Notes: a model not told the origin generated them from the letters alone. 64,000 bases of DNA from Climacteris rufus (GCA_013398175.1 VZRZ01004225.1:1007426-1071425), one strand, 5' to 3'; shown: positions 34,263 to 48,346, counted from the first letter of the stretch. Translations and numbers: made by a program.

Positions 34263-36495
34263 CTCTGTCTCACCAGCTGCAGTCCAGCAGAATCACAGTC
34301 TCTCTGAAGGCCATGCAATGGGCAAGGGTGCCTGACCCCAGGGTTGCAGGTCAGTCAGGAAATTTCTAACACAAGCGTGAAGTGTGCCTTTGAAGGACTG
34401 ATGCATACACACCATACTAATAACTGGCTTTCATCTTTTCAGAATTTTTTCTGTTAGCTTTGGAGTCTTTAGGGGTTTTTTTCTTTTCTTTTTCTTCTTT
34501 GTATACGAAAGTCTGTGTGTGGACAAATATCATTACCACCTCTGTTTCCCCTTGTTCCTTAAAAAAAACCCCAGAATGCACATAATTTTTGAGTAGAAGA
34601 AATAATTTCCATTTTTGAAGCTCTAATAAAAGCCAGTTGGGGGACTATCTGGCTATATGTAACTAGATCATTCTTTCGGAAAAACAAAAACAAACAAAAA
34701 ACCCAACCCAGGAATCCAAACGCAAAATCTGTGAAATGAAAATTCATGCATGTGCCTCAGAGGTTTTAGCCTTCTTTACTAAAACACATAGATCCATATA
34801 CAAAGCTTTTTCATCTTTGAAATATGCAACAACACTTTTATTGAAATTGCAGGAAACACACCTGAATAAAAGCCAGTTATTTCTAACAGAACTGAAGTAT
34901 TGTGTGCATTGATACACCATTCAAGCCAGATGAAAAGCATGTCCTACACTATGTCTTATTTGAATGACATGCTATGCAACATTAAAAAAAAAAAGCTGCC
35001 AAATATTCTCTTCATTTATTGTTTAGGACAACTATTACTAATGTATGGGAATATCATTATAGAAAGATATTTTAGAAGCTGGAGTTACTGATTGCCTAGA
35101 GTCTATTTAGATGCCTGTTTACACATGGGGAGACAATTTTGTGGCAAAAATCTGAGAGAAGAGGTTGAGCTAACCCTCCTGCACCCCCAACATGGAGAGC
35201 TGCTTTGGGAATTTTGCCTGAAAATCCCCTCTTCACTTCAGACGGATCCAGTAAAACAGTGCAAATGGGGAATAGACAATTCACTACGAAAGAAATACTG
35301 TCTGATGGATGGAGCAGATAACATAAGTTATTAGCTGTAGCACTCCTTTTTGCTAGCTTTTGAATACGCTCTGCAATAACATGTGCAAAGTATTTTGAGA
35401 GCTTCAAATTACAATGCCCATATAAATGTGAAGAAGTTATATTGTACATTCCAGAAAGCTCTTCATTCATAAAATATTCCTGACCATATGTCTGTAAACT
35501 AATGGCAATTACCAAAATGGCATGAAACATGGCACAAAAAAGTATGAAAAATAACACAGGACATAGATCTGATACATCTTCAGGGAGAAGTTTCAGAGGA
35601 AAACAGTCCAACGTCAGCAACATTCAGTGGCTATCAGAAATTTATGTCTTCTCATTTCGTCATTACCTATTAATCCCAACTACACTGACAGTTAAAGGTT
35701 AAAAAGGGAATAAATTAAGATTATTGTCAATCATTACATACAGAAGAATAATTAGCTCAGTATGTTTGTCTATTTTTGCTACTTGATTAAATGAATGATT
35801 GATGACAGGTTCCTTGTTTTCTTTTCCTTCTTTTTGTCAGTATAAATGATCAGTATGAAACTAAACAGAGGCAATAACTTGAAATTGTTAGAAGAACAAA
35901 ATATATGGCAGATAGATCCAGATTATTTCAACTTTCTTGTTACTCTATTGTAATTTAGCAAAACGCATTTATATATACACAAAGAACTCCATTAATAGCA
36001 GAAATAAATGTTAACCTGATTTACTTGCCTCTCAAATATTACGTATTAATATCCAGTCTTCCCTTTAAAAAAAGAGCCTTTTAATAATTTTGTAGAGAAA
36101 TTGTGCAAATGAATGCACTTATCCTATTTATTCTTGGATAAATATACAATTTATCATTGGATAACTCATAGCTAACAGTTTGTGCAAAGATGCCAAAGCA
36201 TTCTTAAAAGCTGACTAGTGTTCTGAGTACCACAACCCTAGTATATAGGTTTGGGGGATATATAAGGGAAAATGTGGGCACAGTCAACTGAAGAATTGTC
36301 ATCTGGGTAATGTGAGATTAGGGAAAAAAGTAACTGAGCAAGAGAGTCAGTGGTCTCTTCAGTCTGCCCATAAGAGTACACTCAGTGTCATCCCAGCCAG
36401 GAAATGGTGAGTTAGGCCTCTACATATGCAAGGATTTTCTTTTCTTACTCACTTCACAAATAAGAGAAGCAAGACCTAAGTTCTGAAATCACTCC

Positions 36496-36558
36496 AAATT
36501 TTTGAGGGTGAAATTTTTGAGATTAAATTTTTTGAGGATGAAATTTTTGAGATGAAAT
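36496..36558. repeat. Minisatellite of AAATTTTTGAG units, four copies
   Basis: Four units start at 36496, 36511, 36525 and 36541: AAATTTTTGAGGGTG, AAATTTTTGAGATT, AAATTTTTTGAGGATG and AAATTTTTGAGATG, followed by AAATCCC. Alternating endings (GGGTG/GGATG versus GATT/GATG) suggest that a two-unit block of about 30 bp was duplicated as a whole. Confidence 0.88.
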
Positions 36559-37849
36559 CCCAGGGTTCTGAAGTGAGAACTGAAGAACTGTTTCCCCTGA
36601 GCTGACCAGAAATTGCTGTCTCGTCTAGGAAAGTTAACTGAATGCAACTGCATTTTTGAAAAGTTAAAGGAATTGATCCAAAAGTCTGAGGAGACTGCTT
36701 TTATATGGGACTAAAAAGAAAGTAAAATATCTTTCTCCCAAAGTGATTCACAGTGGTAAATGGTTGAGAGCTTGAAACCTTAGTCTGCTACATACAGAAT
36801 TTACTGTAGAGAACACAACTGAAGGAATTCACCAGCAAAATCTGTGGCTTTCTTTCCTCTTGTGAAGAAACTACCTGACTCTGAAGCAGACACTTTTTTG
36901 TTACAGATACGTCTCATCTCTTTTCACTATTTGGAAGTACTAGAAACAGCAGAGCTCAAATCATGCAGATAGTCTGAGTCCACTTAACTCTAATTTTGAA
37001 TCAAGGGAAGTCTGAACTCAGGAAGAATTATTTTCTTCTTATTTCCATATAAATTCTGGCTTCAGTTAATATGCTCTCTTAGAAAGTCAGTTACTTTTCC
37101 TTGCAGATCCCTAACTTCTGTGCACCACAGTGTTAGGATTGTAGAGGTGACTTTGAGGCGGGTCTGAATTGAAGGGAACATTTTGTGTATGCTTAGGGTC
37201 TCCTGAGCTCACTCAGTTTGGCTGTGCTGTGGTTTCCCTTGTCCAGATATGAAATCGACACCAAACATAACAATGCAAGTAGTCTGAATAAGACAGATAA
37301 CAGACTGGAAGGTGTCATAAGGAACTTTTCAGACAACTCTGAACACATTTTTTTTTTTCAAGAAATCTTCTGAATTCTGTGGGTAAGATAATGTTGCACT
37401 TGTACTATCCTGGCCTATTCAATATCCTAACTGTGGAAGCCACTTGGCCCAGAAGATTACTTCCCCAATCTCACTTTGTGGTGCCTGTTCTCTATGTCCA
37501 GTTTTCTCTATCATAACCTATTCCTACTGAAAGAATTATGCCATTGAAACAAAATATAAAATCAAGGGTAACCTTCAGCATTCACAGTTATTCATGAGAA
37601 TATATCTCTTGGCATTTTTCAAGCTTTATCAGTAAAATGAATCCAGAACCGCATCACAGTGAGACAGACATTCATGTCAATTCCCAAAGTAAAAAAAAAA
37701 AAACCAACACACAAAAATGATCAGTCCATATTACATGAAAATGTATACCAAATATGCCACTGAGTTAAACCAGAGAATATCACATTGGAATAGTTACTGT
37801 AACTTCTACTTTAGGTTTTTATGACATTGTTACTGAAATATTGTGTTTG

Positions 37850-38335
37850 GCTGTGGTTTCCTCCATTCTGAAAATATGTTAGAAAATTGGATAGGACTCA
37901 AGTAAGGGCTACAAGAGTGATTAGACTTCTAAAAGTCATTCCCTATAGTGAAAGACTAAGAAAGCTCAATTTATTTAGTTACTGAAAAGAAGGTTAAGAG
38001 GATCACAATACCTACATGTGGAAGAGATTTCTGACAGTAGGCAGCTCATTAATCTAGTGAAGAAAGCATAACAAGATCCAGTGTTTGGATGCTGAAGCTG
38101 AAATAAGACTACAAATGAGGCACACTTTTTTCACTGTGACAGTAATTAACCACTGGAACAATCTGCCCAGGGATGTGGTTGATTCTTTATCATTTAAATG
38201 CTTTACATCAACATTAGATACTTTCCAAAGAGATAAGCCTGTGTCTCAAACAGATGCAGAAAATACTGGATAGGGTTCTGTTTCAGGTCTGCAAGAAGTC
38301 AGACTGGATGCTTATCATAGCTGCTCAACATTGTA
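37850..38335 (+). pseudogene. Old CR1/L3-like LINE 3' fragment
   Basis: The plus strand carries the end of a reverse transcriptase reading frame followed by a 3' tail. Near 38085-38220 it translates to DAEAEIRLQMRHTFFTVTV then NHWNNLPRDVV, the standard closing motif of CR1-clade elements (NHWN.LPREVV). The tail has TCAGGTCTGCAAGAAGTCAGACTGGATG, which resembles the 3' end of old amniote CR1 elements. Upstream, from about 37850, the frame is broken by several stops. The final bases and terminal repeats are not visible. It is far more decayed than the CR1 pieces at 9.1-10.3 kb and 18.1-19.7 kb, so it is probably much older. Confidence 0.8.
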
Positions 38336-41300
38336 CCTGAACAAAAGGGTTCTGTGAGTGCTCTGCTCTTCCAGAACCAAACATCTCATGTCCATCAAAC
38401 CTATCCTTTGTGTGCAGTTCAGTTCAGCCTGAACAGACACTGTCTTCAAAATCCACCTTCCTGTTGGACAGGTAAAATGAGAACCCTTTCAAGGCAGATG
38501 TGGACATCTTCACAGATCATTCCATGCCACATTCACTCATTGGCATAATCACTCCTGGAGACCAAATTACATCAAAACTTCCCGTAAGTACATACTGTAA
38601 AGCTGTCTGAGCACTGACTTTGCCTGATGTTTCTACCCAAGGAACATCTGTTGGGCTGACTCCAAGCTAGCGATGGGCGAGTTAATACATAGATCTTGTA
38701 AAATGTTGGAGCATTTAGTCTCAAGGCTTCCAAATGGCCTCTCACCATAGTTGCCTGTATGTAGAATGCACTTCCTTCATTATGGCTAATGGGGTTGTTG
38801 AAGAATCAAGAGGATCCATGAGGATGTTGAAGAAACCAACAAAAGCCAAATGTATGATGAGGTCAGGTGAGCTGCTAATTTTCCTCTCAGCTCCTTAGTA
38901 ACATTTGTAAAAAAACTTGCCCTTTAAGTATTCACAATAGAATGATGGAACAATAGAACAGCAGAGGGGAAAAAACCCAAAACTAGAGATAGAAACTACA
39001 AAGAGCAGGACAAGAAGAGTAAATAACAGTACTGATACATGAAATATGCAGAAACAGCTGATATAAAAAGGTAAAGAGAAAATAGTGTTTTAAAGTTTTA
39101 AGTAGATGACAAAATTTTTTTTTATCTTCAGAAGAACAAAATTAAACACCCCATTTATTCACTTCTAGGAAGGGACAGAAAGAACCATTTAAAATGTTAA
39201 CAAAAATAAAAACTGTGTCCTCAGAATGTTGCATGAGAAGTTCATAGAAAATCAATCACACCTGGACTTGCCGTACAATATACTTGCTACAGGCTCTTGT
39301 AAATTTTTTTAGAATATCTAGATTTTTTTTTTTCTTGTGACACTTTAAAGATTGGCAATGGACTACAGAATCTTTAAAAATTACTTAAGGGAGGGTTTTT
39401 TATTATAAGATACACCTAATTAAAACAAAATAACACAGATTCAATATTAAATGGATTAGCAATATTCCTCCTATTTGATTTCTTCATTATCTACTCTGAC
39501 TGCAATTTTTCATGTTATTCTGAAAAATATCTCCTCAGATATGGGTTAAATTTCTAAAAGGGTAGAATATAGCATTCTTGCAAAGGACAGGAAGATAGCA
39601 CTATTGCTTAAGAACTGGACTCTTGGTCTTAGGACATGAGAAGAGGGCTCTATTCACTGCTCTAACACACATTCCTCATGGGATATTGAATAAGTCAGTC
39701 TTGGCTTCGCAAATGTGCTCAGCAGCTGCTTCTTATTATCAGATTACCAAAGTGCTGAAATCTTTTGAAAATCTGGCTATTTATTTTGTTGCTGAATAGG
39801 ATCAGAGATCTTTTGAAATCTGGCTCCAGTTGGAGTGCTGTGTTCTTTTGAAAAGCTAGCCCTAAATCTGTATATGCCTCAATTTCTCTATTAGCATTAT
39901 CAGCACTGTTCTGCATCAAGAGGATGAGAAACAGCTCGCATACACAGTAATTCAGATTTAAAAGGGGATATATAGATGTACAGTTGCTCTTATAATTGTA
40001 GAAATACAATATGTACTTAGAAAAGAAAATAAAACAACAGATCCTGATTTGTCCTAATGTTTACACAATTGGTTTTCTTTAAGATCTAAAGTGAGGTAAT
40101 GTTGACAATATTATTCTACTTGCTATAGGTGAAGTTTGGGAATTGTCTGTATGTATTAACATGTGAGCAAAGATATTTGTCTTCCTTTTATGATTATGAA
40201 TATGCATTTCTTTACAGATACTGAAATAAGACACAGAATTTTGTACTTGCATGTGGTCCCCTCCCATGCAAAGCAAAGCAAAAACAATTTTTATAGGATA
40301 CAAGCAGAATTCAAAGTGACAACACACACCTGCTTGTGCAGATGCACTCAGCTAACTCTGTGAGTAAGAACTATAAGGATTTATGTCCCAAGCACTGAAA
40401 TTAAGATAAGAATTTTCTGACAGCTCCATTTAGGAGGACAACTCTGGCACAACTGATATTAGGTATTTTGTTAGGCATTAGCCTTTCTTTCTTTCCATAG
40501 TAACAGAAAGTGAAGTATGACTAAAACCTTAAAATTTAAAATAAAAATATTCACTTTGGCTCAAAAGCTAGCAAATAAACAGACAATTATGTTTATTAAG
40601 GGAGCTTGATATTTTAAAACAACACAAGTTCCCCAGCTGTGTAGCAATTCTTATTTCGCTCATGATCTCGGGCAGATATAGAGGCTTACATGTTCTCTTA
40701 AATGGTAAGCTCTCTATGAAGGGTGTTCTTTAATTACTGACAGCTAATGAAAACAGTTTTTACTGATCTCTCTAATGTCCTGGGAAAGTCTTTACTATGG
40801 ATTCATTGTATTCTACTTTATATCCCTGACTGAAATGGGAGACCACAAGAGCATAGGGATTTGGTGGAAACTCGATTTCCTTCCTCTAGCTTTAAAGAGA
40901 ACCGTTGCAGAAATTAAGCTGCATTGATATTGTGGTCAAACTTTGGTCAGACTGTGGTTATACTTGCATATTATATAGATATAAAATCACTGCACTTTGG
41001 TTTTTAAAACTGCTGGGTCTACCTTCAGTATCTAAATACTGCTCTGTTGCCCAAAGGTATCTAATAAAACTATTACATGAAAATAAATATTATTATTAAA
41101 TCCATATACTTCAAACTTCACTTCCAGGGCTCTATTATTTCCTCCAAATATTGAGACACTTTGGAAAATACTTGTAAATATACAAGTGCAAACATATGAG
41201 ATGGGAAACATAGATTTTCTGTTTCAAAGATTTTGTGTTTTCTTTCATTTCCAACAAAACATTTTCTTTGAGTCATAATTTTTTACTTGTAATATAGAGT

Positions 41301-43336
41301 GATGTAACTCTTGGTAAAAAAAATATTATAAAAGCTCATTCATTTATACTACTTTATTCCCTCTAAAAACGCCTGTCTATATTTTTTATTTGTTTGTTTG
41401 GAGTTTTTTTAGGTTTCTGCTACATTCATTATCAGCTGGTTAATCTATTTCTTCATACAGATGTATTTATTATCCCTGCAACAGACTCAACAAGATCTAA
41501 ATGCAGGATGCATTCAATGGCAAATATATGGTAGAAGTTCAGATGACCCAGAAAACCAATAAACTACAATAATAGAAGATTAAGCTCCATTGAATTTAGC
41601 AGGGCTTTATGAATGTTCTTACATTCTCTGCCCAGATGAGGAGACTAAGGTATGAAAGCTACACTGAAACTGTTAAATCCAACCACAAGATCCAATTCCT
41701 CAACTGCTTTCATTTGCAAAATGGTGTGCTACCACAGTAAGCTTGACTGAGGCTTTGTCCAAAGCACTCTTCATAGCAAAGGCACTTCCTTTCTGTTCAG
41801 AAAAGGATGAATAAAAAGACAAATAAAAGTTTCATCAGATATTGCAATCTACCAATAGCAACAGACTTTTTTCATTTTACATATCAAAAATTACAGCAGT
41901 GATTACTGTTCCTGATTACTACAAGGAAAAAGCAGAACAAGCGCTTTTGGCACACCGCATTCGTCGCACATCTGTAATTGGCTAACCCCATCATGTGTGT
42001 TATTTCAAAAAGTTATGTAGACTGCACATATAATTTAAGATATTCATGCTTCTAAAAAAGACCACCTGGAGCTAACCCATGCAACATAAAACATGAATGT
42101 AAAAATCATATGGAAGCATTTTATTAAGAGCTTTGGAAAAGAGGACTGTTGTGGCACTGACTTTTACACAGAAATTTCTGCTGAATGAAAATCCATATCA
42201 CTACATAGTGACAAGAAATTAACTTCGTTTTAATTTGAAAGTTTTCCCTGCCTTATTTTACTGTCATTGCTGAGGTTGGAGCCAATGCAACTGTCAATAC
42301 TATACTCCTCCTGATATATTTGCCCCTGCAAGCCTGAAGACTGTGCTCTTGCCAAAATCCACTTAGCCAATATCATCAATGTTCTCAACCATGAGTTGTA
42401 ACGACAACATCCACCATCTTTTAGCTGGAATGAGGAAGGTATGTTCTCAACTCAGGAATGAATTTTTACTGACATGGTAAGGACTGCTGTGCAAAGGAAG
42501 ACATGCACATTGAAGGAAGAAAGAATGAAGTGAAAACCTAAAAATTTTGATATTTCTTTTAAATATTAATATTCTTCACCAGATGGTTTTCATTACCAAG
42601 TCTGCATTAAGAATGCAAACACGTAGAGAAAAATGTGGAACTACACAAAGGAGAGAGTAAGCACTAGAAGCTGAGTCCAAGAGAAGGACATTTTGCATAT
42701 CTGAGGTTTCAGCTATGGACTCAAAAAGACCTCAAATAGCTAAGAAAAATAAACTGTATTAAAAGAACATAATGAAAATGCAAAATTGACCAAATAATTG
42801 TAAGTGCACAAAATGAGAAATGAAGATGAATTGCAGTGTAATAGAATGGAAATACAGTAGTGGGTTGGAGTGAGAGAAAAGACAATAAAGTCACCTTTTC
42901 TATTTCCTTCCTCTTAAAACACTGACTGTTTGATTGTTTTCCTATTTAATTGTGAAGTTTCCAGGTGGTGTTCTAGCAATAAACAACTCTTCTAGAGAAT
43001 GACACCTGATTGACAACATTTTAGAAAAAGTATTAATTTGTTATCAGCAGTAAATATTTTGTGTCTCCACAGTAGTGATGGATAGAACTTTTTATAATAC
43101 AAATGAAGCACCATGAGAAACTAAATCATTCTATCATTTCTGCTTGCAGAACTGGAAGGATCAGGTGGGTTCTTTTTATGCCTTTGTTCATGCAAAAAAA
43201 AAAAAAAAAGAAGACCTGAACTTGAAATGCTTTTGCTGTTTTTTCTGTACTGCTTCACAAAAAACCAAAACCTTTCAAAGTCATTTAACTCCAGTAGCCA
43301 AGACTTTAGGACACCCATGAAAACTTTAAAATTATA

Positions 43337-43371
43337 ATAGTAATAATAACAGTAATAACAACAACAATATT
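43337..43371. repeat. Imperfect AAT/AAC microsatellite
   Basis: Run of AATAATAGTAATAATAACAGTAATAACAACAACAAT-type triplets. Confidence 0.8.
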
Positions 43372-46300
43372 CTTATGCTGAAACAAATTTTAGGAGGTTT
43401 GGTTTACTAAGGTGCATAGATCATTGTCTATGATCCAAACATCATTGTAATTTGCCAATTTTGAATCAGCATTTAAGCTCAAACAGAGCTACCTTATTTT
43501 GGGTCTCATATCTTTCACACCAGAAAACCGTCAATAATTCTCACAGAGAACCTTCATGTTTTACCACTGAGCGCCTGAAATTTTCAGTACTCAATTTCTG
43601 TTACATTCAAACAACACCTAATAATCTTTAACTTATGTACTAGGTCAAAAACTAAGGTACCTCCTTCTATGGCTGCACTGCCCCTGTGGCCACATAAATA
43701 GGTTTACAATGGATAAACATTATGTTTACGATCAGTGTTTGATAGTGATACATAGTCAGAGCACGATAGTGGCCTATATATAAACAGGGATCAGATTCTC
43801 ATAAGAACAATGCCTGCAAGTCAGGGAGAAATAAATTACATGGCTATCAAGAATTCCCCAGCACAAGAGCAAAAATTGTGCCTGAAGAGGGATTTGGAGA
43901 CCCTCTTCCTGTCAAGGAATACTACAAATTCATCTGCTTTACATCATTTTCATCTGATTGACTTTTCCACGTCAAACAGTGTAAAACAATGTCTTAGGCC
44001 AAAAACATTAAGAAAGAAAGTAATTCTTACTCCTTTGTCCTTGTAGATGGTTTCCCTGAGACAGAATTGTGTAGTGGTTCAGCACAGAAGGTTGGTCTTA
44101 CTGGAAGGCTTGTGGGTTTCAGCAGGAAAAGGCTCATACTATCTTACATCTTCTGCTCAGAAGACAACACTTCATTTAAAATGTAAAAGGCTAACAACAG
44201 GTAATGTTATTTAAAGTATTTCCACAATGAGATCATGCAGAAGAGAACAATTTATTTATCTCTTATAAATGTATACATATCTAGCACAAAAATTATTAGA
44301 AAAAGAGATTTAAATTAATGAAAGTAATTCCACTTGACATTTGGGCTAACAATTACCATACTTTCCAATTATCATTACTGCTTATTTTCTTTCCTGGAGA
44401 ATTCAAAGTGCTGGACTGATTTCCTCAACCCCAAGCCCCACAGTATGATACGACATCAAGTTCATTTTCAACCTAGACTTACATACTTTGTTTATTTTGA
44501 GAATGGATCCTTTGAAAAACATCCTAATTTGAAGGAAACAGGTGTCATTTTGTTTTAAAGCACAATTATTCTTCTTGTGTTTATCAATTAATTTTAACCT
44601 CACTACCAATGCAGACTTGAAGTAACATTGAGTGCTTTATTGCAAGGGACTTTTCAGAGTCGTATTTACTTATTGAACAGAAACAATTTAGACAAGAAGT
44701 ATTTCAATAAACCACAAATACTTCTGAGAGCATCTGATTTCTCCTCATACTGATACATATTAATTCCAGAACACAACTGTGTAAAACTACCTAATTGCAG
44801 AACATGGAACACTAAAAGTAGAGACGACTAAACTAAAAGTTACATTCTTTACACAACCTACCAGTCAATCAGTACTATTTACTGAAGTCCTTTTCACTGC
44901 TCAGCTACAGTCTCTCACTCGTCTCTTCTCTTACAGCATAAGAGGAGTTTTTTTACTTATGTAACATAAAATGTAAAGCTTTGGCTTAAAAACGTAAAAC
45001 TCATTATAAACGCACTTTTAACTTGACATGCCCAAAATTGTCTTGCATAGTGTAGTTTCTACATGTTACACGATTCAACAGGAAATTAGACTCATGGCCT
45101 TACAAAAACACTTGTATATCCAAAAGCAGAAATTAACATCTTCAATGAAAAAAAAAATTAAAATCTAATTACTATTTCAATGTCATAATGGCAAATTTCC
45201 AGGACAAGGGTTTGCAAAGTTAGGCACAGCAGCTCATTTACTGTTGTCCTCAGAACATACTCCAGACCCATGTAGTGAAAATTTTATTTCTACTGACTCT
45301 AAATAACTTTTTGAATTTTTTTTTCCTGGAATTATGTCCTGGTTTTAAGAACAGTCTTTAAACTCATCTGCTGTAAGTTGTGTGTGTATTTGTTCATAAG
45401 GACTCCGATCTACTACACACAGAAAACCTCAGACAATGTATCAAAAGAAAAATTACTGAAGCCTGCTGTATTAGAAGATGGAATTTTTTTCCATTTTTAG
45501 CAAATGTCAAATCATTGACTATTGCTTTTAAGATTAATAAAAGATATAATGGTTTCTAGATCGCCTCTAAGTAAAGATTACTATGAATGGAGAAATGATT
45601 TACCAATAGTCACCGCAATGAAATTTCTTTAAAGGTTACAATCATCAGTTATTTAGCTGAAACACTGCTGAGAATGCCTGGTCATTTCTTGAATAATGCA
45701 TAATGTTCATTGCAGATTTGATCTGTATTATAACAATACAGATATTTCTAAAATAATGGAGAAAACTATCTGTTACTTTCCAATTGCTCAAGATATTTCC
45801 ATAAAGTAATTGACTCTGAAAATATTTTATAGAGTTACCTGGGTGCTCATTTGCAAGCACAACTTTTAGTGATCATTACACAATAGGCATAAGAAAACAA
45901 ACTCATCAGCATTTACAGACTTTTAAAAAAAGCCGTTATAAATACAGGGCAGAGTAAAGGACCTCCCTAAAAAACTAAATTAAAATTATTAAATTGTTCT
46001 ATGGTACTGGGGGACAAATTTAAAAATAAACTTTTAAAATTAATGATCAACACAAGCAGACCAACACATTTGGGGGAAAAGAAATAGTAGTTGCCCACAC
46101 AATGTAACTACTTCTCAAATAATTTTCCAAATACCTATAAGTCTATTCAGAAGATTGCTTATGCACACACAAAGTACAATGTCTAGTGTTTTATTGTAGG
46201 TTTATCAACTATACTTCACATGAAGCTGCAAGCTATTTTTGTGAGCTTGTTTATACATATGAATTTCTTCAAGGGCAGCAAAAAGCAACCTTAACAAATT

Positions 46301-46959
46301 AAACTGAATTTCTGTTGATGTAATTTCATGAATGTTTGATCAGGATATGTTGACATGTAAGAAGAACTGGCGAAGTAATAAAATATACCTGTACTACTGT
46401 TAAAACTGCTTATGGGGAATTCTTATACAATGAAACACTCTTTCATCAAGCACTGTTTCAATATACTGACACATACATAATACAATCCTACTTAGTATAA
46501 AGCTAAGCACCCAAACAGGAGGAAAAAAAGGCAAACCCCCTTCCTCAGCCCCCACACCCCTTACACCTAAAGGAATGAGAACCACAGCACTAGATGGCTG
46601 GAGGAGCAGGGTTATTAGATACGGTGATATATTAAAATAAATTGTTTACTGAGTTCTTTTATAGGGACAAACATTAGTCCAGATCAGACTATTTTTGCAA
46701 TTGTCTAAGAATAAAATTTTTTTCTTCATTAGAATATTTGCACAAAAAGGAAGATTCAGCATTCAGTATATATTCCACAAGAAGATAATGAAAAACAGAT
46801 CCCAGATACTCTGAAAACATACAAAATGAACTTCAGAGCTCAGATTTTCAGTAGCACAGGACAGCTTGTAGAAGCACAGACAGATCATACATTGTACAGC
46901 AGAGTCCACTTTACATCCACCTTGAAGTACTGTTTAATTGCCTGAGAATAAACTCTAAT

Positions 46960-47060
46960 CCTGTAAAAATAGGGAATATTTGCATATTATATCAGAAGCC
47001 TAATGAACCATGTTACACTCATGCCCTGGATGATGTAATTATAGCCTTTTTTTTCACCAT
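46960..47060. promoter_or_regulatory. Candidate regulatory block near the exon, with octamer
   Basis: Consensus octamer ATTTGCAT at 46978-46985, followed by GCCTAATGA and GATGTAATTATAG. It sits about 1.3 kb downstream of the NPAS3 exon. Motif evidence only. Confidence 0.2.
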
Positions 47061-48339
47061 GAGAATTATATATGATGTGGTAGTTAATAAAATTAAATAT
47101 ATTAAATGATGGACCTACGTCCAGCTACTAAATCCTCAACATGCAGTTGCTTCGTTTTTGCCCTCCATTAAAAATTATAACTTTCCTTAACTATTATCAC
47201 TTCCTTTAAATGGAAGAGCAGGTAAAAGCCCATTGCACCATCAATACAAGTAACCCTTCATGGACAGCTGTGGGCTGATAAATAAGATTCTATTTCTACC
47301 TTCTCCCTTCACCTTTAAAGATGGCTTTTTCATTTGCCTCATGTGATATACATTGATTTACATTCTATCTAGTTCAGTTAAAGAGTTTCTGTTTCATAAT
47401 CTGTGAGAAAAAAAATGAAGTGCTCAAATCTCATGTCTCTTCCAAAAATATGTTTCCTTCAAAATGTGAGATCAGTAGCTAAAACAAAGCAGGGTAGTTT
47501 TCTGTGCTGTCAAAGACAGGACACCCAGAAATCCCATGTTTGGTAAACCTGATTTCTGTTAATGCAACTTACTCTGTAATTTAAAATACTTATCAGACAG
47601 AGATCCCACTCATCTAGATGGGTAGCATAAGTTGAAAAAGTAATAAATTACAAAAGCAGTCCACTTTACACAGGTCACTGGAAACACTATTTAGGACCAA
47701 CATGCACACAGCCTCTAATTTGTGGCAATTCACATCTAAAACGTTGCCTTTGCTGCCTGACTGCTTGTTTGAGCATTAGAAGAGGTCATTTAATACTGAA
47801 AACAGTCTATTTTGTTGAAAAATGCCTACTGGCTCAGAAGTCAAAATAATTTCTATGGACATTACAAAAGGATAAATAATATCCTAGTTTCTCACCTGAA
47901 GATTTAAATATTTGGATGTGATGCTCTCAAAGTTCAGAAATATGTGATTCTACCTTTAAGGTATAGCCAGAGAATTAAGAAATTGAGTTCTCAAATCAAG
48001 CAACAATGCCATGTTCCTCTCAAATGCATCCTTATAAAAAATACTAAAACAAAGCAACACAATAACAGCTAAATAACTTGAAACAATTTAATCTATGTCA
48101 CCCAGAAGGCTTACAGCTGTAATAGTTACAACATAGGTTCGTTGTTAAACAAAAAATAAATAAAATAAGAGGTTTATTTCACCTTCACATGGTGTCTTTC
48201 TCATGCAGACCTCAGATTTCCACATTTGAATCCCTTTAAAGGATTTGATATGCAGGGAAAGAAGAAAGGATGAAGGTAAAAATTTCAATTTGGAGGATAC
48301 TAAAGGCTGCCATATTCTGTAGTACACAATATATATACT

Positions 48340-48346
48340 CCATACC
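48340..48346 (-). promoter_or_regulatory. NPAS3: Splice donor of the NPAS3 bHLH exon
   Basis: The minus-strand sequence reads AAAG then GTATGG. The last exon base is the G at 48346, the first base of the Val codon expected after ...NTSVK. GT is at 48345-48344. Intron position +5 is G as usual, but +4 and +6 depart from the GTAAGT consensus, so the site is moderate rather than strong. Confidence 0.92.

Larger units (their letters stand above)
21451..37849. other. Long AT-rich intron stretch, no gene seen
   Basis: No exon and no clear transposon recognised across about 16 kb. It holds homopolymer tracts (T run near 22419, mixed T/C tract 25945-25976, A and T runs elsewhere), a TA-rich microsatellite at about 31938-31975, and two small local duplications (27689-27748 and 29022-29062). 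It also holds a GC-richer motif cluster (33337-33490), a CAGCC repeat near 34240-34262 and a short minisatellite (36496-36558). The longest open frame, 175 codons on the minus strand at 35096-35623, has no recognised family. Confidence 0.5.
38336..48339. other. AT-rich intron immediately downstream of the NPAS3 exon
   Basis: No further exon or clear repeat. It holds poly-A (about 43195-43209), an AAT/AAC-rich microsatellite (about 43337-43371) and an octamer ATTTGCAT at 46978-46985 near TGATGTAATTATAG. The only open frame reaching the exon is readthrough from it to 48236. The others look like chance. Confidence 0.55.

Noticed and set aside
36496..36558. CRISPR-like array
   Set aside because: The units are contiguous with no unique spacers, in a vertebrate intron. 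It is a minisatellite.
38085..38273. 62-codon open frame as a small host gene
   Set aside because: The translation carries the CR1-clade closing motif NHWNNLPRDVV, so it is a LINE relic.
48236..48345. Extension of the NPAS3 exon to the end of the open frame
   Set aside because: Similarity to NPAS3 stops exactly at the AAAG/GTATGG donor, and the remaining residues are unrelated.
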